NCBI RefSeq assembly: GCF_050908995.1
Contig: NC_135133.1
Location: 3,080,001 to 3,144,000 of the forward strand
DNA from: Andrena cerasifolii
Lineage: Eukaryota > Arthropoda > Insecta > Hymenoptera > Andrenidae
Length of the DNA stretch: 64,000 nucleotides
Reading direction: 5' to 3'
Part shown: in pieces, positions 13,392 through 24,500 of the stretch
Layout: each line of letters opens with the position of its first letter
Numbering within the stretch: position 1 is the stretch's first letter
Program-made: the position numbers and the translations under genes
The notes under the pieces: generated by a model
Told to the model about the DNA's origin: nothing
Databases searched by the model: none
What the model saw: only the letters and a program-made list of their open reading frames with translations

Positions 13392-14882
13392 TTAAGCACT
13401 GAACGGTGGTAAACCAAACATCTCGGGTTGAAAGTCTGCAAGGCTATTTATTACTAACGTTGGGTTTTCGATATAATGTTTGGGTAACATTGGATCTGGA
13501 ACCATAACAACTTGCATGCCGGCGCTAATTGCAGACTTCACGCCGTTCGGAGCGTCCTCGAACGCGAGGCACTGAAAGTGTAACGTTTAATTAAACGAAA
13601 ATAAGAAAGTAGAACGATAAAGCAAACTCTTAAAATATCGCGAACCTTCGATGGGTCAGGATTATCGGGGAAACGTCTCGCAGCGGCTAAGAAAATGTCT
13701 GGCGCTGGTTTACCATGTACGATGTCAGAATCAGAACCGCCCAGAACTTTATGATGGAATAAATTAAATACATCCATCCATCTTTGAGTTTTTAGCTCAA
13801 AGTTTTCTTTATTTGAACTCGTGGCTAAAGCGATTGGAATATTATTTTCCTTTAAATGTCTTAGCAACCGTTCCGCACCTGTTTACGAATAATACACCTA
13901 ATATTAAACGTATTTACGCACGCAAAGAACTTTGTTCCTCTGTCATTTTCTTAAAGTCGCATCGATCTATGTTTATTACCTGGCATAAGGTTGGCAGTAG
14001 GAAATAATTCTTGATATATTTTGACTACCTCGTCTTCAAATTCTTCCGTCGTTATAGGTAAAGACAACATTTCAACTACAGCTTTCGCGACGGCCGTAGT
14101 TTTGAAGCCCATGGTCTGCGCTTTGTGCTCCCACGTAAACTCCTTCCCATAGCGATTTGTAATGCGATTGAAAGCTTTCGAGTAAAGCAGCTCCGTATCT
14201 ATCGAGAGATCGAGAATAAATTATATATGCACGATTAATGCGACACGTGGATGTTTCGTTTAACTCATTGACTTTAATTGTGACTCATAATTCACACGTT
14301 AATTTGTAGAAACTGTGTTGAAGGCAGGTTTCAAATAATAGCGACTACAGATAAGATAAAGATGAGTAATTTTCTGCCACACACGTACGCGAGTATGTAT
14401 GTACAAAATTCTAACACAGCTTCCCCAATAGATTAGGAGTAAAGCACGTACAAACTCACACGTGACGAGTGCTATTTTAACCCTTTCATTGTCAGTAGAA
14501 TCCGCTCATACAGATGCATGGGATATTTTAATTTACATTCCTCATATTTCATAATAATTGCCATTGAGACTATTCATTACTATACGTGCGCAGACAAAAC
14601 AAAATCACTATTAAATAAATATAAACTTATCTACGAGTGAATGGTTTGTAATAGATCCTGCGAGGGCACATCAATTCCACAATGTTGTACAATGTGAAAT
14701 ATACCTTCGTAATTACTGTGTTATGATAGGTTACTTTTAATCAGATCTATACATTAATTCAATATACAAATAGGTACAATGTGACTTGTTCAAGGAGAGA
14801 ATAAATTAAATCCCTTACCAAGTAACAGGCCATCCATATCAAAGATACAGTGCGTAACTGTCTTATACTGTTTCCCCGACAT
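13392..14882 (-). CDS. Gs1l: HAD-superfamily phosphatase, pseudouridine-5'-phosphatase-like (HDHD1/GS1-like)
   Basis: Cytosolic HAD hydrolase; relatives dephosphorylate pseudouridine 5'-phosphate, and Drosophila has a GS1-like paralog group. Minus-strand exons are 14882-14819, 14198-13980, 13878-13646 and 13571-13392, in phase, about 231 residues, normal for the family. HAD motif I is FDMDGLLLDTE, spanning the first splice junction and holding both catalytic Asp. Motif II is ALATSS (Thr/Ser), motif III is the Lys in HGKPAPDIFL, and motif IV is FEDAPNGVKSAISAG. The C-terminus DFQPEMFGLPPF is characteristic of HDHD1-type proteins. The start is the ATG at 14882. It lies tail to tail with PolA1 and head to head with PDIA6. 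Substrate specificity is inferred from family membership only. Confidence 0.93.
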
Positions 14883-14974
14883 TCTTTAATGTAATTCTAA
14901 ATTCTGATTGTTTACGGGTGACTTCTGTCTCTATTCTGTTAAAAACACTATTGTGTCACGACGGCTATATCTCT

Positions 14975-15815
14975 GCAGCGTTGCCGGCAGTTGCCGGAAA
15001 ATGTGTTCCTAAGCAAACTATTCGTAGTGGAGGGGGAGCTGGGAATGCGCCACACATGCGCGTGATGAGGCCGTGACGTCGACCAATCAACGCCAAGATA
15101 GGTGTTGACGCCATGATGGGAAACAATGTGAAACGAACATGGACCTAAGAATTAAATAGACGGAGCATGGACATAGCAAATGCTTAAACATGCGGCATCC
15201 CATGATGTCAGGATATAAGGTGTGCTCTCTGAGCGACTCATTTTCGTCTTTTACTGTGCATTCCCAATTTCCGCCATATTAAAATATGTATGTATATGAA
15301 TGCATATGCAAGTGTACGAACGCATATCGAAATGTTGACAAATTCATTCTATCCTATTGGTTGACAATCCAATATGCAGGATCTTGGGAAGAGCACGTTA
15401 TTAGCTAATTTGAAAAGGATGCGCAAGAGCACACCTTATATCCTTACATCATGCGGCATCCTCTACTAACCTAGTAGCTAGTAAAGGATGCCGAATGCTT
15501 AGTATTTGCTTAAGAATAAGTAGTGACTATGAATACCGGCCATAATACCGCCCTAGGTTAATTCAAGTGGCGCCAACGCGAAGCGAAGCAAGTGATGCAA
15601 CGACCAACCAGCGTTGACCACCTATCTTCCGGCGACGCTGATTGGTTGTGGTGTTGGTTCATTTCCCATCGTCTCCCATCTTGGCGTTGATTGGTTTGAA
15701 GTCATGGTGACATCACGCGCATGCGTGGCGCGTTTCTAGTTTCCCTCCACTACGAATATTTTGCTTAGAAACACATTTCCCGGCAACCAGATAACCTCGG
15801 CGATAACTGGCGATA
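14975..15815. mobile_element. Non-autonomous DNA transposon with long inverted termini, plus a nested inner inverted repeat
   Basis: Left end (about 14985-15135) and right end (about 15620-15800) are inverted copies: TTGCCGGAAAATGTGTTCCT with TTGCCGGGAAATGTGTTTCT, TTCGTAGTGGAGGG, GCGCCACACATGCGCGTGATG, CCAATCAACGCCAAGAT. Inside, GGATATAAGGTGTGCTCT at 15210 is mirrored near 15445. No coding capacity. Lies between the HAD phosphatase and PDIA6 promoters. Confidence 0.7.
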
Positions 15816-16084
15816 ATATTAACATATACTATTGCCACTGCTCGCCACATTGTGGCGCCAATTATGCAACTTGCGATAAATTTGAGTAATACTGTTGTTT
15901 CATTGGCTTTCACAATTATTCGTCGCTTTCGTTGCGCATATGCATGCGATATTTAAATTCCATACAACAATTTTAAAATATGACAGGATTGTTCTATTCA
16001 AAACTAGAGAATTTTCCAGGAAAATATTACTATCGAAATATGTATTTATTCAGATCTTATATTTGTTATATTATGTACCTATTG

Positions 16085-16450
16085 CACTAACAAGGGAAGT
16101 TCGGTTGACCGAACATTCCGATTTTTTTGAAACTGTGCAGGTTTGTAGAGGACCTCGATAGAAGTATCAGGCAAAATTTTCGGTCCTTCAGGGTGAAAAC
16201 ACCACTTAAAGGTATTGATGAATGTTTCCCTATTTTCCAGTATATTTTAAAAACTATACTAGATATTTAAAAAATTGTTAAAATGAAAACTTAACGGTTT
16301 TTTATGGTCTATAAAACGGTGTGATCGAATTGTTTAAAATTTGTAATTTAAAGGAATGTTCCAGTCTAGAGCCCATAAAAATAGGTGATCTTTAGGAATT
16401 AATTAAAGGAAAACTACTACATATAATTTAATGGAACTTTTTGCATTATG
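16085..16450. repeat. Dispersed repeat (family shared with 56330-57270)
   Basis: The segment from about 16357 (AGTCTAGAGCCCATAAAAAT, AGGTGATCTTTAGGAATTAA, AAGGAAAACTACTA) reappears in reverse orientation at about 57135-57255. No ORF. Confidence 0.65.
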
Positions 16451-16880
16451 CTGCATATGGATACATGTTTCAAGTTTACTGTAATTTATTAAACTAAGTA
16501 GTGTGTTCTTAGATATTTTTCTTTTATACAGTTTTAAGCGATCCAATCCGCGTGCAACTGTTGGCACATGAAAATCAATCAAATCCACCGAGCACGCTGA
16601 ACCTGCACACATTTGCCTACCACAACTTCCGTCTGTGTATATAGGTTTGAATTCGCTCGAATTATATTCGTCTTGGAATTAAACCCATAACGAGAGCGCT
16701 CCTTCCAGTTCCCTCTCCCATGTCACCTGCAACGGGGAGTAATTTTTAAGCACGAAGAGCGGAGAGCTTGCCTCGTTTTGGTCATGCAAATGTCGAAATG
16801 ATTTAGATGATCTCACCGAACTACGATCCCCCGAAGTTATATCTTATATCCTCTGTAACGTGTGACTATATAACGGCGAA

Positions 16881-16899
16881 CCAATCAGAACGGTCCACG
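16881..16899 (+). promoter_or_regulatory. ER stress response element (ERSE) upstream of PDIA6
   Basis: The sequence reads CCAAT, nine bases, then CCACG, an exact match to the ERSE consensus CCAAT-N9-CCACG bound by NF-Y with ATF6/XBP1 in animals. It is about 160 bp upstream of the PDIA6 start codon and 18 bp before a TATA box. The gene it precedes encodes an ER folding enzyme, so the site is functionally coherent. Confidence 0.8.
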
Positions 16900-16916
16900 A
16901 AAAGTTATATGCAGTT

Positions 16917-16923
16917 TATAAAG
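16917..16923 (+). promoter_or_regulatory. TATA box of PDIA6
   Basis: TATAAAG lies just 3' of the ERSE and about 140 bp before the ATG, leaving room for a 5' UTR of roughly 110 bp. Position relative to the ERSE supports it as the core promoter; the transcription start itself cannot be seen. Confidence 0.6.
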
Positions 16924-17061
16924 AGTGGGGCGAGCGAACAGAGCGATTGAACTCTACGAGAAGAGGTTGTATTCGTTTCGATCTTGTCATTTAAAAAAAG
17001 ATCCTCCGGTGAATGTGTTTCCTAAGGGAATTGTAAATTTACCGTTACTTTGCTGGGAAAA

Positions 17062-19239
17062 ATGCTAGGTTTTCTAGGTGAGCTCTTTGAATATTAAGGC
17101 ACATTAATTGACCGATAATTTCTCATTAAATTGTAACCGGCAGATTGTATACCGTTATAATACTATTTCCATCAATCTGTTAAATATACACTTCCTCTGA
17201 TTTTATAAGAATTCCGACGTTCAGTCCCGCATTGTTCGCGTATAATTTAATGCTACTTGTATTTCTCTCGTTTAGGTGTCTTGGTGTTAATTACTGGAGC
17301 CCATTGTTTGTACTCCTCCAATTCAGATGTTATAGATCTAAAACCAAACAATTTCGACAGTCTAGTATCGAACAGCGATAACGTGTGGGTGGTAGAATTT
17401 TACGCACCATGGTGCGGACACTGTCAGCAGTTAACGTCCGAATATGACAAAGCTGCTACCGCGTTGAAGGTAATTCTTATAGACGCGATTAAGCTGTTAC
17501 CCCTTTGCATTTCAACGAACCTTTCATCGTGACTCTTCAACAGGGTATTGTAAAAATTGGTGCGGTAAATGCGGACGAACACAAGTCCCTTGGATCGAAG
17601 TACGGTATCCAAGGTTTCCCAACAATTAAAATCTTCGGGGTCGATAGCAAACCGGAGGATTACAATGGGCCGAGAACTGCAGCTGGCATCGTCGACGCTG
17701 CGATCAATGCAGTCGGGCAGAAAGCACGTAGAGCCTTAGGCGGCAAACGAAGCGGGGGAGATTCTAAGGTGAGCGCGCCGATATTTAAGGTCCGACGAAA
17801 AGAAACGGAGAAAGTATATGGAGCTAATTGGAAACTATTACTGCGTTTTACTATAGTCGAAGGATTCTAAGGATGTAGTCGAATTGACGGATGAGAATTT
17901 CGAGAAGCTCGTAATGAATTCGGAGGATATGTGGCTAGTCGAGTTTTACGCACCCTGGTGTGGCCATTGTAAAAACTTAGCTCCCATATGGGCATCCGCG
18001 GCCACGGAACTGAAAGGAAAAGTGAAGCTGGGAGCCATAGATGCTACTGTAAATAGAGTTAAAGTAAGTTGTTTAATTTAGAACTGACTGTATCCAATGC
18101 CGTTATTATATTTAACGGAGTATTGTCTTTTCAGGCTAGTCAATACGAAATAAAAGGATACCCTACTATCAAATACTTTTCGCCTGGCAAGAAATCATTT
18201 GACTCTGTACAAGAATATGATGGTGGTCGCACGAGCAGCGACATTGTGAATTGGTCGCTAGAAAAGCTCGCGGAGAATGTGCCAGCGCCAGAAGTAATGC
18301 AAATCGCGAATGAGAAGAGTCTGAGAGAGGCGTGCGAAGACAAGCCACTGTGCGTTGTGTCCGTTTTGCCACATATCTTGGATTGCCAGTCAGATTGTAG
18401 AAATCAGTACTTGAAAACTCTGAACGATCTTGGGAAGAAGTTTAAGCAAAAGATGTGGGGGTATGCACAGATCCTATTTAATATTCAACGAATAAATAAA
18501 TAAACCAGTGCCGTCTTAACCTGGAGGCGAAAGAGGCAGCCGTCTCAGGGCCCCGAAGCTCAGGGGGCCCCGCGAAAAATTGGAAAATAAAAAAAAAAAT
18601 ACGGTTTTAAAAGCTGGAAAAAATTGAAAATGGGTCCTTCAATTGTGACGGAAAGAAAATAACGAATACACCAAAATTTAGATTTTAAAAGAAGGCCCTT
18701 TTTTCGTGCAAAGGAACCCGCGTTTAATCTTAATTATATAATTGTGTTAATACCTATTCATTTCGCGTGTTAGCTTCTGCGCGTGTTTTTGCTTTAATTT
18801 AATTTAGAATAATTTAGAGAGCCACATATGGAGCTAGTTTCAAGGCCCCCGAAAACGATAAGACGGCACTGAAATAAACCCGTAGTTCGAATTGTGAGAA
18901 CATCTTTCTTTCTGCGATAGGTGGGTCTGGTCCGAAGCTGGTGCCCAGCCTTATATCGAAGAAGCGTTAGAAATCGGAGGTTTCGGCTATCCAGCGTTGG
19001 CGGCTGTAAATATCAAGAAAATGAAATACTCGTTATTGAAGGGGAGTTTCTCCTATGACGGCATAAATGAGTTCTTGCGGGATTTGAGTTACGGGCGAGG
19101 AGGCACAGCTCCTTTGAAAGGAGCCCAATTACCCGAGATCCTCCGGACTGAACTGTGGGACGGCAAAGATGCCGAACTTCCTCAAGAAGAAGAGATAGAT
19201 CTCAGTGACATAGATCTCGACGAGAAGGACGAGTTGTAA
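17062..19239 (+). CDS. CaBP1: Protein disulfide isomerase A6 (P5/CaBP1), ER-resident, complete
   Basis: ER oxidoreductase that forms and rearranges disulfides. Exons are 17062-17077, 17276-17469, 17544-17768, 17857-18063, 18135-18460 and 18921-19239, about 428 residues (vertebrate PDIA6 about 440). A signal peptide (MLGFLGVLVLITGAHC) is followed by two thioredoxin domains, each with the active site FYAPWCGHC (at about residues 48 and 180). A C-terminal non-catalytic thioredoxin-like domain contains CVVSVLPHILD. An acidic tail ends in the retention signal KDEL just before TAA. The two a-type domains are separated by a basic linker (RALGGKRSGGDSK) as in P5. Intron 5 contains a complete hAT-like MITE with target duplication. 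A near-ideal ER-stress element lies upstream, fitting unfolded-protein-response control. Paralogs such as PDIA1/A4 are excluded by domain number and C-terminus. Confidence 0.96.
18506..18871. mobile_element. hAT-like MITE in PDIA6 intron 5 with 8-bp target duplication
   Basis: Inverted termini CAGTGCCGTCTTA and TAAGACGGCACTG. Flanks 18498-18505 and 18872-18879 are both AAATAAAC. 366 bp, no coding capacity. The 8-bp duplication and CAGTG end fit the hAT superfamily. Confidence 0.88.
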
Positions 19240-21110
19240 TTACAGAAACCTAATCATTCACAGAAAAGTATGCGCATCATATACATGTATCATTAAAAAT
19301 AATCCAGTACTTATTTTTATATTAAATTATTTTCAATCGATATATCTACATATTGATGTACAATAATAATGTAGCGTCGCCGTCGTAGTGTCGGGGAACA
19401 TCTATTATTTTTTATTTACAGCCGAAGTGCATCGTCATTCTGTTGTTTGTACATCAGTACTCAGGAACTTTGTGTACGATAAATTAAACGTATAAATACG
19501 GATTCTTCCATTGACGTCAATTTTACAAAATCTTATCTGTTCGCCGCGATAGAATCGCGCTCAACTTGAATTCCGAACGGAGTTGAACCTGGCGCGTCGC
19601 TTTTATCGTACAGAAGCAAACGAGCGGTATAATGTTAGGGACGTGTCTGAATATTTTTAAGTGATTATTTGTACATTTTTTAAATAACAGTAGGTTACAC
19701 GGAGTTGTAAGACTTCATAGTAAAAAACGATACGTGTATTTGTCCTCTGTATTTAAAGTGAAACTTTTTTTATGAAAATGTGTGAACTCTAATTACCGAT
19801 AATATGTATATATATATATATATTATATAGTATATATATATATGTCACGTTAAGTGCATTCCACAAGGGTACTTTCGTTCTCCCAACGATGGGACCAAAT
19901 TCTTATCACCGATTTATATTTCCAGATACATTGCTGATTCCTAAGTTTATTAAATATCTCATTAATTAACCGAGTTACGTAGCGTCTTCCATTGTGATTA
20001 CAAAAGGAAAACTTATATTGTTGTGTAACATTGCCGAACATGCTATGTTCTTACATTTACGGGAAAACTTTCAAACGACCATTTCCTAATTTATACTCAA
20101 CGAATTGTAATCTTAGTTCACGTTTTTATGAAATAAATTTCGGTAAAAAATAATCAATGGGAGCGTGTATATACTCTATATCATCGTATCCTTAATAACC
20201 ACATTTAATATCGTCCATATTCTATATAATTATTTCAAAATGGTATAAATTAACGCGTCTGAGCGTTTAAATAGCAAGGACAATTTTTCACAATTTAGCC
20301 AAGGGTCTAGACTTTAAAATGCAATTGCAAAAGTGTGTAAATTAGTCGCAGAGTATGAGAAATTCATTCAATTCGTCAAGCTGTTTAATGCTCCCAATGG
20401 TGGGATATCTCTTTCCGTATCATTCAAACTGTTCTTCTCTCTCATTCTCTACAAATTACCACCACTATCATCCTGTGTTCCTGTTACCTCATGAATTCCC
20501 TGATAGGAACTAATGTGGGTGGTTAACTTCACGCACTGATGAGTAAATAGATGGCCACAGCGTTTCATGAATTATATTTGAAACTATTTAAGTTTGCCTG
20601 TGGGCTTATTGTAGCCTAGGACTTATATATTTATTTTACAATAAAAAGAAAAGATAGACGAAGTAACCTTAACTTTACTCAACTCTGTAAGTCCATGTAA
20701 ATAATTTCTTTTTAATAAAGGAATAGAAAAAATTCCTATAGTCTGATTTTCGAGAGTTGAGACTGAGACGGAGCGTGGTTAAGGAGGAACCAATGGTACG
20801 CTACGCCGCACGCAATCCGTAGCATACCATTGGTTCCTCCTTAACCACGCTCCGCCCGAGGGACCCGCCTCAGGTCTCACTCTCGAAAATCAGACTATAA
20901 TACTCTACAAGTAATAAGTTAATAAATTAATAGTAAAAGAGGTATAAATGATCTATAATAGATCCTCAGAATGTATATAGATTATGGATAAATGAATAAA
21001 GCGATCATTATAGATTACATTGTTCAAACTAAATCATTTATCTTGAATTCGAAATTGTACTTGGATAATAATTAAATTTCGAAAATTTTAGTTGCGCAAT
21101 CAAAAGAAGT
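19240..21110. other. PDIA6 3' region and spacer
   Basis: AT-rich 3' UTR and spacer. Contains a TA microsatellite at about 19806-19843 and a MITE at 20737-20899. No further gene recognised. Confidence 0.6.
20737..20899. mobile_element. Short near-palindromic MITE
   Basis: TATAGTCTGATTTTCGAGAG at the left is matched inverted by CTCTCGAAAATCAGACTATA at the right. A second inner pair, GGAGCGTGGTTAAGGAGGAA, is also perfectly mirrored. 163 bp with a ~20-bp loop; a TA duplication is possible but ambiguous. Confidence 0.8.
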
Positions 21111-21485
21111 ATGATTACATCCGGCAATACTTTATTTAATAATAAACAAAGTCTTGCCAGGCGTAAGAAGGTATTACGCCGTGATAATTACGGTTTCCTT
21201 AGCGCCGGAGTTAAAAAATGGAGCTACAATAGTGGGAAATTATGCGCAAGTCTGTTGGGTCCGAGTTTGTTTGCAATCGGGAAGAATTCGAAACTGCTTT
21301 TATTAAAACAAAATGCGCGTTCCTACATCGTTGTCTGTAGATCCAAAAGCGCATATGAGGAGACGATTAAAAACTTTCTCATTTCTAGAGGTTTATTTAA
21401 GAAGTTAAATGAGGAGCTAATTAAAGGGTTAGAATTTCAAAAAGTTCTTGTCACTTCCAATGACAGATTCTTACTTTTGCCGTGA
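21111..21485 (+). CDS. Unrecognised 124-residue ORF between PDIA6 and GCP5
   Basis: An uninterrupted ATG-started frame of 125 codons ending TGA, only 75 bp before the first codon of the GCP5 gene. The protein is basic in its N-terminal third (LARRKKVLRRDNYGF), has a hydrophobic middle (LCASLLGPSLFAIG), and a charged helical C-terminal half (SAYEETIKNFLISRGLFKKL). The length without stops is more than expected by chance in AT-rich DNA, and the composition is protein-like. I recognise no domain. A possible splice acceptor (TTTTAG) sits just upstream at about 21085-21090, so it could be a last exon or a small intronless gene. It could also be a decayed or chance ORF. No function is claimed. Confidence 0.4.
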   Translation: MITSGNTLFNNKQSLARRKKVLRRDNYGFLSAGVKKWSYNSGKLCASLLGPSLFAIGKNSKLLLLKQNARSYIVVCRSKSAYEETIKNFLISRGLFKKLNEELIKGLEFQKVLVTSNDRFLLLP

Positions 21486-21559
21486 TTTATTATTATCTAT
21501 TTATTTCCCAGTGCGGTATTAAGCGCCCCAACTTTCTACCACTTATGTTTTAAGCAACA

Positions 21560-24500
21560 ATGGGTACAAAGACATTAAATGATATTCATAATGATGTGAA
21601 GCAATTAGTAACAGCAATAACTTCCTTCGAGGTAGCATTTATTCTTAACTAGTTTCATTATTCATTTCCGTCGAATTGTAATTGTAGATGCTTCGTGAAT
21701 AATTTCGACAGCTGTTTTATGCATAACGACTTCCCCGTAATTCCAGGAAAATGAAGAAGGCTTTCGAGTTTGCGAACGATACTGTATGACGAGTATCAAA
21801 CATCATCGATACCTGTCTGTTAATAGCAGCAGCACGAAAGAGGCTATTAAAGCTTTGATCGCAAAGTTCTCTATTCACGGAAAATACGATGTGTCGAAAA
21901 AATTCGAAGAACTTGTAAATACATTTTTATCGAGTTTCGAGTTCGAGCAGCATCCGCAGTACGATCTGCAATGGTATTTATTGACTTTCTTGTTGGAACT
22001 AGCAAAGGAAACTTGTAAGACGGATCTGGAATGTTTGAAATTAATGCGCGGAGAATATACCTTTAATGCGACAGGTGAGAATGAGAACGACGTGACAGAG
22101 GAAATCGATTGGGCCGAGTATTTGAAAGAGGGTCAGGACAATTTTTTTGTCGATTATAAAAGCGATACCGAGAGCGTAAGTATGTCTAATCGCGCGCGCC
22201 ACGTTCGATCTATAGAACGTCACGTTCATACAGACATAACGTCGTATATAACAGGATTGGTCCGAAGATGCAGAAGACGGTGTCAATTTAAGTCCCCGTA
22301 GTCCAACAGATGGGACTACTACGGATTCGGATAAGACGATATGTATACCAACCGCCGAAAGACAATTAAGTAAATTATCTCTGGGTTTAAATGAAGGGCT
22401 TGAGTCTAGGAATTGGTTACAAACGAATGTTCAAAATACATGGTGGAATGAATTAGAGTGGTCCAAGTATCCAGTAAAGAGTAAATTTTGCGATGCACAC
22501 ATTTGCGAGATTTGGTAATTATTTCCTCTTTTATAAGGAACGTTTCTCTTTCTGTTTCGTACAAGTATTCTCATTGCGCTGATATCGAACAGGCATAAAG
22601 CAACTGAGACGGACTTCTATGCACTTGGGACCGTTAGTGAATATTTAGTATGCAGAGAGCTGTTGTGGATGTTTTATACTCAAATGCATATGGTAGTGTT
22701 TCAACGAAATGCTGACGCAGACTTTTCTATTCGTCCCGATGTATCTATACCCAGCTTAACTACTGTACGTAAGCGAATATGTAATTTAATCAAGCTGTGC
22801 GTGTACGAACTTCGATCGTTCAATAATGTTATTACTACTGAAAATTCTTAGGTTTCTTTCAACAGTATTCTCTCGCCATTCTGCGAATATTTTTCTATGA
22901 TACACGATATGGAAGAATTTGGAAGCGATCTGTATTTGGAACAGGGCGGACTTTGTAACAAGCCACCCTTGACTTACGAAGCATATAATGCAGCGCTTAA
23001 ACAACACCTGTTGAAGTTTAAAAATGAAATAGTCGATATAGAAAAGAAACTAATGAAGCAAGGTATGATAAAAATTCTTATAAAATCGTCAGATTCGTAA
23101 ATCTGCGAAAATTGGGAAATTCATAGGTCTTTAATTACTTGTACTACTTTTCAGATGAATCTTTTACATTTCTATCCCTCTCGACGCTTCTGAAAAACAA
23201 TTTGTACACTGTGAGAATATTATACGAAGTGCATAAAAAGTCTGTATGCAATTGGAGAGCTTATGCGAATTGGAAATCTGCATCGAACTTATTGTCATGT
23301 TTGTATTTCGAGATGCAGAAGTCACACAATCGAAAGAGAACGAATATTTGTGCCAGTTTATATTTATCTAGTCTTGTAGTTTATTTGAACATAATCGACA
23401 CATGGTTAAGCGAGGGTCGATTCGAAGACTGGAGAGAGGAATTCATAATTGCCAGGTAATTGTATTTAAATATTAAGGTGCAATTTCATGCCGACGCTCG
23501 ACGCTCGTTTTGAGCGTCAAAACCAGTCACGCGATTGGTCCACGGGACTTTCAGCATCAAGCGGAAAAGCTAAACCGAGTTCAGCTTTTCCGCTAGACGT
23601 TCGTTCACTCTGACTTGCTCTGACTCGCTCGTTCGTTGGTCGAGCGTCGGTCACGTGATTGGTTTTGACGCTGAAGACGATCGTCGAGCGTCAGCATGAA
23701 ATCGCACCTTTAGGGGTGGGTTCGAATCTAATTTTTAAATTCGCGAAACTTGAATCCGAAACTTTGTGAGGCTTCGAGACTCTCGGAGCTTGAAGTGCTG
23801 ATTCTGTTTTGTAAGTGGAGTATTTTCAATATCTTGCTTTAGGAACTGAAGCAGGTGCTTATATTAAACAAAATATAATTATATATAAATTCTCGTGGCA
23901 CACTACGAACGATTCTTTATTCAGCGATTTTATATTTTTCCTTATCTAGCTTTCGAGAATCACGAATCACGAAGAAAGTGCAAAGTTTCGAATTCTCGAA
24001 ATTTTCTTAGGATTCGAGAAATCTATCCCTATTAAATATAAATGTAATGGGACATTAGTAAATCCTGATTATCTTTCCCGTTTCAGATTTTCAAATAGTG
24101 GAGCTTCAGAAAGTACTGAACAGTACGAAGCATTTTCTTTGAGACCTTTAGACAATATATGTTCAACAGACCCGATAATGCAATTTTTAATAAAGAAGGT
24201 GCAGCATATAGGTCAAAGTATTGAATTATTGGTATCCTTGGATCGTATTACAGACATCTGGAAAATCAATATTGGTAGCAACGGTACGCAACGTTTCCAT
24301 GTGCACTTCTGATACCATTGTAATTGTTTTTAGTGGCAATATTCTTTTAATACTTCTTGCAGAAACGAGAAAGTCTTTGGTCGACGAATTTTACTGTAAA
24401 TTAGAAATGGAAGTTTTTAAATACAGTGCATGCGAAGTAAAAGAAGAATCACCTTCGTCTGAAACCAATGAAACCGCGAGTGAAGAGTATGATGAAGATG

